64,000 bases of DNA from positions 3,472,001 to 3,536,000 of the forward strand of contig NC_009831.1 in the NCBI RefSeq assembly GCF_000018025.1, read 5' to 3'. The notes beneath the pieces were generated by a model, which was not told where the DNA came from, ran no database searches, and worked only from the letters and a program-made list of their open reading frames with translations. Positions 58,875 to 64,000 of the stretch are shown in pieces; position 1 is the stretch's first letter, and the number at the start of each line of letters is the position of its first letter. The stretch is from Shewanella sediminis HAW-EB3. GTDB lineage: Bacteria; Pseudomonadota; Gammaproteobacteria; Enterobacterales; Shewanellaceae. The translations under genes were made by a program, and so were the position numbers.

Positions 58875-59520
58875 CACTCTTGTCCTTTGCGGGCATCAAG
58901 CCCCTTGCAAGCAGATTTGTATTTTGCTCTGCGAGTTTAGTTAAAAATTCGGGTGTGAGCTGTACACCGAGTCTGGTCAATAACTCTTCGGGTACAAGAA
59001 ATGGGAATATAGTCATCGAAATAAAACTCAGTTGTGCGCACAGGCTATCGACATCGTCCCGGAGCAGCCCTCTCTCTTTGAGCTTATCGAACATCATGAT
59101 GTCATCCAGATCGACGATTTCGTTGAACACCTTGGTTATCTCTTGGTTCTCGGGAATGCTCTGATCGAGACCCGCCAGGCGGAAGATTAACCTTGGAAAA
59201 TGAGGGTACTCAGACATCACCTGATAGTAGGTCTGCATGAAGCTAGCCGGGCCGCTCGCTTTTTTCTCTTTAATCACCTTATAAAGCTGTTGTTTCACGG
59301 GCGCCGCAGTTTCTCGGAGCATAGCGGTGAACAGGTTTTCTTTAGAGCCGAAGTAGTAGCGAATTAGCCCGGGGTCTGTGCCTGCAATCGCCGCGACGTC
59401 ACGAATGGTGACCTGAGAATAGTCTCGCTCGACAAAGAGCGCTCTCGCAGCCTGAATAAGTTTATCGCGATTTTGGGTCTCTCCGCAGGGACGTCCCACT
59501 TTATTCTTGCTATCGGGCAT
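58864..59520 (-). CDS. TetR-family repressor of the efflux operon
   Basis: 218 residues. N-terminal helix-turn-helix: DKLIQAARALFVERDYSQVTIRDVAAIAGTDPGLIRYYFGSKENLF (in parts). C-terminal ligand domain of TetR type. First gene of the efflux operon, overlapping the adaptor gene, so it likely autoregulates all three genes and is released by a pump substrate. Confidence 0.92.
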   Translation of the reverse strand: MPDSKNKVGRPCGETQNRDKLIQAARALFVERDYSQVTIRDVAAIAGTDPGLIRYYFGSKENLFTAMLRETAAPVKQQLYKVIKEKKASGPASFMQTYYQVMSEYPHFPRLIFRLAGLDQSIPENQEITKVFNEIVDLDDIMMFDKLKERGLLRDDVDSLCAQLSFISMTIFPFLVPEELLTRLGVQLTPEFLTKLAEQNTNLLARGLMPAKDKSDDQ

Positions 59521-59779
59521 ACACTATTCCTCAGTTAAAGAATTATTTTAAGAGTAGAGCAAACTAATTGGCAGTGAAATAATTCCACAAAAACAGCCGC
59601 AACGAAGAATACAAGAGTTAACGATCTGTTAAATATAGAGAAAGTAACTATAACATCATGAGTATAGCCCTTTATGTTTGCAAGGGAGGTGATTTTGGTA
59701 ATGCTTTGGCTTCTTTGTCGAAAACAATAGCCGGCTTTTTAATATTGATCCTTCAGGTAAATGACGATATCTGCCTTCA

Positions 59780-59935
59780 CACGTTTCTCGCCATACTGCG
59801 ATATTTACTATGTCGCAGGCGCTGCAGTTTTTCAAGCTTCAGACAAAGATTGGAAATATGTTCCTGAAACAGCTTGAGTTCAGGTGTTCGACTCAAGATT
59901 TCTATAGATGATGTCAGACTTTCTGAGTGCATTCT
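59780..59935 (-). pseudogene. dmsH': Truncated copy of the dmsH 3' end
   Basis: On the minus strand a 51-codon frame ends with 35 residues of which 27 match the C-terminus of the intact DmsH at 62696-63151 (ELKLFQEHIS, LCLKLEKLQ and YRSMARN are the clearest blocks). The DNA match is ungapped over 59761-59882 versus 62680-62801, about 98 of 122 bases by eye, and runs past the stop codon. The first 16 residues (MHSESLTSSIEILSRT) do not resemble DmsH. Most likely the relic of a second dms operon or a segmental duplication. A functional mini-protein cannot be excluded because the frame is open. Confidence 0.8.
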
Positions 59936-59984
59936 CTGTGCTCACCATGCTTCCACTTATTGAGACCCCACTTATTGCACTGGT

Positions 59985-60014
59985 AGTAATGCCGGCTGAT
60001 TAGCTGGCATTACT
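59985..60014 (-). terminator. Stem-loop after the cytochrome gene
   Basis: AGTAATGCCGGCT, loop GATT, AGCTGGCATTACT: 13-bp stem with one G-U. It lies 12 bases past the stop; no T-run follows on the minus strand. Confidence 0.65.
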
Positions 60015-60025
60015 TTATACACTTA

Positions 60026-61435
60026 TCAGAAGCCTACATCCTTATGGATCTTACCGATCTTCTGCGCTCTTGCATCATAGTCTTCCGCATGACAACCAGA
60101 ACAACTGTCCCAAGCACGAAGCCAAGGCATTTGAAACTCACCGTCTGCAGAGAAGTGTCTTGGGTCGTCCTTTGCACCCTCAAGGTCAATCTTAAGCAGA
60201 TGTGAGTTGTTAGGCATATGGCAATCTGTACACTCAGCTACAAACTCATGTGCTGCCGATGCAATATCACTACCCTGAACATCTGCAAACCCTTTGGTGT
60301 GGCAGTCTGTACACTGTCTAACCATCGCGTTCTCATGGCCAGCTTTATCATGATTTACTGCTGATTGGTGTGGATTGTGACAGGTTGAACAGGTAAAGCC
60401 TTTCTTCTTACCCATTGCAACCCCTGTATTAGGGTCAACACGTTTAAGCGTTGCCGCCGCATGTCTACCGCCACCACTAACATCATCTTTACGTCCTTCA
60501 GGCTGACCAAACTCACCTACAACTGGTAAACGTGAGTTCATAGTACCCTCACCGAATGCGTGCTCATACTCTGTCACATAATCAGGGTACAGTCTTCGCG
60601 CATCTTCAGTTGTATGGCACTCAACACATGAAACAGCTTTACCATTCGCCATATCTTCAGCAAGAAAATCCTCTGCAATTCGTGCTTCAGCTATTTTAAC
60701 AATGTTATGTTTTGAAGGCCCTTTGATATGCTCACTACCTGCACCGTGACAACTTTCACACTGAATCCCAGTCATAGCGAACGTGCCTTGCATTCCATCC
60801 AGATCATTCTGCATATGCAAGTTTCTTTCGTCACCAGAGGCAGAGGTATAAGCTTTCCAGCCTGTGGTATGACATCTACCACACGGCCCATAGGGATGAC
60901 CGTCCGGCTCAGTGCTCCTTATGTATGGCATCATCATTTCAGAGGTGATTTGCGTTCCCTTTGGCTTTAGAAACATAACCGCCTTTTGACCGTTCATAAT
61001 GTAGCCGTTCTTATCAATAAAGAGATTAGCCGTTATTGTCCCGCCAAGAACATACCCTACATCCTTCCAGCCATCAGGGTCACCAAGTGTATTGAAAAGA
61101 CCCTCAATAACATCAGCAGCACCGTTTACAGATGTGAAGGGATATAGAGGCTCCTCATCGTTAACAACCTCCGTTAGCATCATGTTATGACCTGTCTCTA
61201 AGAATGATTTCTTATCTGAATGACAAGCAAGGCATTTCTCAGTTCCAATATACTCTAATACAACCTCTTCGGGCACTGTCTCAACTGGTGTTTCAACAGG
61301 TGTTTCAATTGGTGTCTCAACTGGAACCTCTACAATAATCACCTCAGTGTCATCATCTCCACAAGCTGACAGCATTACTAGCATACTGGCAAACACCAGC
61401 GCCTTACGTGTTGTTCTAAAATGTATTAAGTTCAT
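60026..61435 (-). CDS. Octaheme c-type cytochrome lipoprotein
   Basis: 469 residues from the second of two ATGs (61435; AGGGA 6 bases upstream). Lipoprotein signal with lipobox LSAC at about 22-25, then an acidic and Pro-rich linker with VETP/IETP repeats that should hold the heme domain off the membrane. Eight CxxCH heme sites: CLACH, CGRCH, CESCH, CVECH, CSTCH, CTDCH twice and CSGCH. The spacing does not match a named octaheme reductase I can recall. It is probably a periplasmic or outer-membrane electron carrier or reductase. It follows a LysR regulator on the same strand. Confidence 0.88.
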   Translation of the reverse strand: MNLIHFRTTRKALVFASMLVMLSACGDDDTEVIIVEVPVETPIETPVETPVETVPEEVVLEYIGTEKCLACHSDKKSFLETGHNMMLTEVVNDEEPLYPFTSVNGAADVIEGLFNTLGDPDGWKDVGYVLGGTITANLFIDKNGYIMNGQKAVMFLKPKGTQITSEMMMPYIRSTEPDGHPYGPCGRCHTTGWKAYTSASGDERNLHMQNDLDGMQGTFAMTGIQCESCHGAGSEHIKGPSKHNIVKIAEARIAEDFLAEDMANGKAVSCVECHTTEDARRLYPDYVTEYEHAFGEGTMNSRLPVVGEFGQPEGRKDDVSGGGRHAAATLKRVDPNTGVAMGKKKGFTCSTCHNPHQSAVNHDKAGHENAMVRQCTDCHTKGFADVQGSDIASAAHEFVAECTDCHMPNNSHLLKIDLEGAKDDPRHFSADGEFQMPWLRAWDSCSGCHAEDYDARAQKIGKIHKDVGF

Positions 61436-61606
61436 CATCAGTCCCTAAATAAGTTTTTCCTGCATTCGCAGTAGAACCAATATAAAAGAACCCAAGATAA
61501 ATGATGTAATCAGGTGGTTAAATTGTGACTGATAATTAAAGATTCAGATACATTAATTCCAATATATTCAAAAGGTTATTTCGATAAAGAGAATCAATGC
61601 CAATAA

Positions 61607-62572
61607 TCATGAAGAAGCCAGTAGCTCTTTAATGGTATTGATTATTACCCTCCTGTTTTCAACTGTGTATCGGCGATGAGAAACTGGTTTTTCAATCAAA
61701 TAGTATTTTGGGGGTAGCACATTACCATGAAGCTTATTTACCTCAACTTCGGGTAATCGCTCGACATGGATCCCGGGCATATTTTTATAAATTTCAGCCT
61801 CTACCGCTGGAGTAAATGCCAAACTACTCATGGTCAGTAAGTTGCTGTACCACTGCTCTTTACCTGTAACCTTTTCAACACTGACAGGCTTTATTCCCGA
61901 TTGGTGGCTATAGACCTCCAGAGGGGCCATCTTGTCATTGACCCCCTTACATTCCAGATAAAGAAAGGGGTATTTACAAATCTCATTTAAGGTAAAGTGA
62001 GGAAGCCTCGCCCAAATGGGATGTCTCACATTTCCGGCCAGATAAACGGAGTCTAAAGTACCTAAATGTTCAAAATTCAGATCATGGTGACAAGAGGTAT
62101 CTAAGGCCACCCCTAAGTCTAACTTTCCACTGTGAATTAACTCGGCTGAGTCATCACTCCAAGGGTGGAGCCGAATCTTACCAATGCGATTAAGAGAATA
62201 ATTATTGGATAAAATCAGAGAGAGACTCGCCATGATGCCCGGCGTCACCGCGATATTAAGAATGGGAGTTGAGTCGCGATGGTTTACTTCAAACGCCACT
62301 TGTTCGATTTTAGTCACCGAGTAGCAAAACCGACATATGGGCTCAAAAAGATGCTCGGCTAACGGCGTTGGTTTCAACCCAAACTGACGACGATAGAAAA
62401 GCTGATCATCAAACGTCGCCCGTAAAATGTTTAGGCAGCGACTGATTTTAGGCGCAGATACCTTCAACTCTTTTGCTGCTGCATTCGCATGACCGGTTTG
62501 AAAAATGATTTTAAATACCTGTAAACAAAATACGTCGAGTTCACTGATTTTCTTAATTGCTTGATTAGTCAT
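61607..62572 (-). CDS. LysR-family regulator upstream of the cytochrome gene
   Basis: 321 residues. N-terminal helix-turn-helix (FKIIFQTGHANAAAKELKVSAPKISRCLNILRATF, in parts) and LysR substrate-binding domain. ATG at 62572. It is 171 bases upstream of the octaheme cytochrome gene, same strand, and downstream of dmsH, so the cytochrome is its most likely target. Inducer unknown, perhaps an electron acceptor. Confidence 0.88.
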   Translation of the reverse strand: MTNQAIKKISELDVFCLQVFKIIFQTGHANAAAKELKVSAPKISRCLNILRATFDDQLFYRRQFGLKPTPLAEHLFEPICRFCYSVTKIEQVAFEVNHRDSTPILNIAVTPGIMASLSLILSNNYSLNRIGKIRLHPWSDDSAELIHSGKLDLGVALDTSCHHDLNFEHLGTLDSVYLAGNVRHPIWARLPHFTLNEICKYPFLYLECKGVNDKMAPLEVYSHQSGIKPVSVEKVTGKEQWYSNLLTMSSLAFTPAVEAEIYKNMPGIHVERLPEVEVNKLHGNVLPPKYYLIEKPVSHRRYTVENRRVIINTIKELLASS

Positions 62573-62695
62573 TTGATATTAATTTTATCTATTCATGTTA
62601 TTAGTTGGGGTCAGAGCCTGAGGGATCCCCACGAATTTAAAAATTAGCTTGTTGTTCATCATATTCAGCCTTATGACAGATGACGGTATCTGCCA

Positions 62696-63151
62696 TTAAA
62701 TGTTTCTGCCCATGCTACGATATTGACTACGTCGCAGGCTTTGCAGCTTTTCAAGCTTTTGACAGAGAGCACTAATATGCTCCTGAAACAACTTGAGTTC
62801 AGCCGTATAGCCAAGCTCAGTTTCTGAGGCATATGTTTTAGAGGCATAGTGTTTAGCAATTTGGATGATCAGGTGTTCGGCTTGGTTGAGCTTGTCGTGC
62901 TCAATCTGTTTGACCACCAGCAGCCTGAAGCAATCGAATAAGATGATGAGCATATGAGCATCATCGAGGCTCTCCTCAAGGAACTCGTCATCCAGACCAT
63001 AGTAGCTCATGGCTGCAATAAGGTTTGCCACTGCCATTATATTAGTCGCGCCGCAGAACAGATGTCGCACCTCAGTTTCGAGTACTGAAGCAATTTTTTC
63101 AGCAAACTCAGACTTCTTCCACTGCTCACCCACAGATCTTATAAAGTTCAT
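62696..63151 (-). CDS. dmsH: DMSO reductase accessory protein DmsH
   Basis: 151 residues, all-helical appearance, no signal peptide or cofactor motifs. It follows the DmsG chaperone gene by 18 bases, matching the Shewanella dmsEFABGH order, from which the name is taken. Its biochemical role is unknown; it is thought to help maturation of the extracellular DMSO reductase. A partial duplicate of its 3' end lies at 59761-59936. Confidence 0.75.
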   Translation of the reverse strand: MNFIRSVGEQWKKSEFAEKIASVLETEVRHLFCGATNIMAVANLIAAMSYYGLDDEFLEESLDDAHMLIILFDCFRLLVVKQIEHDKLNQAEHLIIQIAKHYASKTYASETELGYTAELKLFQEHISALCQKLEKLQSLRRSQYRSMGRNI

Positions 63152-63169
63152 GAGTCCTCCCAGACGGCA

Positions 63170-63826
63170 TTAACGAAACAACTGAGCCGATATAGGCACA
63201 ATTTGCAGTGACTTCGTCAGCTGTAACAGATAACTTTTAGTCAGCAGAGCAATACCGCGATAAAAATCACTCTCGGCGTGATGATGCATTAACTCGAGGC
63301 AGCGATCGGACCAGGGGAGTAGATGTTGCTGCAGCAAGATGATGCAACTGCCGACTAACTCAGGGTTATCCTCCTCGGCCAGTTGACCGAAGATCGGATC
63401 CAGTACGGCGAAGAATAACCCCAGGTGATCGATAGGCTGATTCGATTCCAGTTCAAACCTGATGCCCCTCTCCCGGTAGAAATTCATCAAAGACAGGGTG
63501 GACTCACCGTTGAGAAGTTGCTTCTCACTCAAATAGACAGAGCCCCAAGGGGCGGCACTGGGATCGCCCGGTCCATAAAAAAGTTGCCCATAATCCAGCT
63601 TTAGTGACAGCCTCTGCTCCTGACTCCAGTGTTTCAGGTAGTTGTTAATTAACTGCTTAGTCTGTGACTCATTATCATCCAGTCCATATTCTGGCCAACT
63701 CTCTATAGTCTTAAACGCAATAAAACTACCGATAAGATCGACGCTGGGATCAAAGAAGAGTACGTTGTGCAATATACGAGCGAGCCCCTGATATTCCAGG
63801 TAAATATCTCTGGTCAAAGTTGACAT
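63170..63826 (-). CDS. dmsG: TorD/DmsD-family molybdoenzyme chaperone DmsG
   Basis: 218 residues from ATG 63826 (GAGG 6 bases upstream). The TorD-family signature DYGQLFYGPGDPSAAPWGSVYLSE is present in pieces (DYGQLFYGPG, then PWGSVYL), followed by FYRERGIRFELESNQPIDHLGL in parts. These cytoplasmic chaperones bind the Tat signal of the molybdenum subunit and guard cofactor insertion. It lies between dmsB and dmsH, so it should serve DmsA encoded to the right of the window. Confidence 0.9.
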   Translation of the reverse strand: MSTLTRDIYLEYQGLARILHNVLFFDPSVDLIGSFIAFKTIESWPEYGLDDNESQTKQLINNYLKHWSQEQRLSLKLDYGQLFYGPGDPSAAPWGSVYLSEKQLLNGESTLSLMNFYRERGIRFELESNQPIDHLGLFFAVLDPIFGQLAEEDNPELVGSCIILLQQHLLPWSDRCLELMHHHAESDFYRGIALLTKSYLLQLTKSLQIVPISAQLFR

Positions 63827-63858
63827 AGGTTCCTCTGTTTTGGTTGCAAATTTTAACA

Positions 63859-63882
63859 AGCGGCGTCCCAAAGGACGCCGCT
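63859..63882 (-). terminator. Strong hairpin between dmsB and dmsG
   Basis: Perfect 10-bp GC-rich stem AGCGGCGTCC/GGACGCCGCT with loop CAAA; a short T-rich stretch follows on the minus strand. It may attenuate, giving less chaperone than enzyme subunits. Confidence 0.7.
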
Positions 63883-63888
63883 AACGGA

Positions 63889-64000
63889 TCAGACCTCTGA
63901 ATGGTTTAACACGACACCATCTATGCTGCCGCTGGCGCGAGCATGACGATTCGGTTTCATCAACAGATTCGGCGATGTGATACTGCTGCTGGGTAAAGGA
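63889..64000 (-). CDS. dmsB: DMSO reductase iron-sulfur subunit DmsB (C-terminal fragment)
   Basis: The last 36 residues and stop (TGA at 63889-63891). The tail PLPSSSITSPNLLMKPN...GVVLNHSEV lines up with the E. coli DmsB C-terminus, which also ends in a proline-rich stretch, IKPN and a final EV. The gene continues beyond the right edge. A second open frame here (ending at 63881) lacks any family resemblance. Confidence 0.7.
   Translation of the reverse strand, partial: PLPSSSITSPNLLMKPNRHARASGSIDGVVLNHSEV

Larger units (their letters stand above)
59521..60025. other. Region between tetR and the octaheme cytochrome gene
   Basis: 505 bases. The right part near tetR holds its promoter; 59761-59936 carries a truncated dmsH-like copy; 59985-60014 is a hairpin. 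A rightward 69-codon frame here is the antisense of the dmsH remnant and is not supported. Confidence 0.6.

Noticed and set aside
59658..59867. 69-codon rightward frame
   Set aside because: Antisense of the dmsH relic; Cys/Arg-rich shadow composition.
59883..62679. LysR-cytochrome segment as a transposon
   Set aside because: No transposase, no terminal inverted repeats and no target duplications seen; the flanking matches are dmsH gene ends, not insertion-sequence ends.

Overview
The window looks like chromosomal DNA of a marine Shewanella-type gammaproteobacterium. The isc operon, the trmJ-cysE/suhB block, queA-tgt-yajC-secDF, btsSR with a CstA-type transporter, DctPQM with DctBD, a dmsB-dmsG-dmsH gene end, an octaheme c-type cytochrome and large tRNA tandem arrays all point there. 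The genus is an inference from gene content; no 16S or phylogenetic marker was compared.

Layout. 1-750: partial periplasmic solute-binding protein. 1317-6675 (minus): iscR-iscS-iscU-iscA-hscB-hscA-fdx, with two adjacent IscR-type boxes upstream and a terminator downstream; no iscX. 6894-9647: trmJ-cysE (minus) divergent from suhB (plus). 9880-13632: nnrS with an NsrR-like site, psiE with a perfect CRP site, a PilZ protein, an orphan ParA plus ribbon-helix-helix-like pair, and a YecH-family protein. 13795-17868: btsS-btsR and a CstA/BtsT-family transporter preceded by three 21-bp-phased BtsR-like repeats. 17956-20334: yaeQ, a precorrin-2 dehydrogenase, a rhodanese and a zinc-ribbon protein. 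20537-26303 (minus): an unlisted 53-aa gene, queA, tgt, yajC, secD, secF. 26464-39274: acpH, rluA, sstT, cheV, a PLD-family lipoprotein, a phosphatase, a DEAD-box helicase, an Ada/AlkA fusion with ogt, and an ABC exporter.

39597-44587 is a tRNA region. Ten tRNA-Glu(UUC) genes bracketed by two tRNA-Ala(GGC) genes lie on the minus strand, just downstream of gltX. Nine tRNA-Val(UAC) genes lie divergently on the plus strand. Both arrays have strong consensus promoters with GC-rich discriminators.

45324-52019 is a C4-dicarboxylate uptake unit: a sigma-54 -24/-12 promoter, dctP, dctQ, dctM, then the sensor kinase dctB and the NtrC-type activator dctD, a self-contained regulatory circuit. 52067-59520 holds an MFS/LysR divergent pair and a tetR-adaptor-RND efflux operon.

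The right end (59780-64000, minus) is respiratory: the C-terminus of DmsB, the chaperone DmsG, DmsH, a LysR regulator and an octaheme lipoprotein cytochrome. A second, decayed copy of the dmsH 3' end (59761-59882, ungapped match to 62680-62801) lies beyond the cytochrome, so the regulator-cytochrome pair sits between two dmsH ends. This is the least ordinary arrangement in the window.
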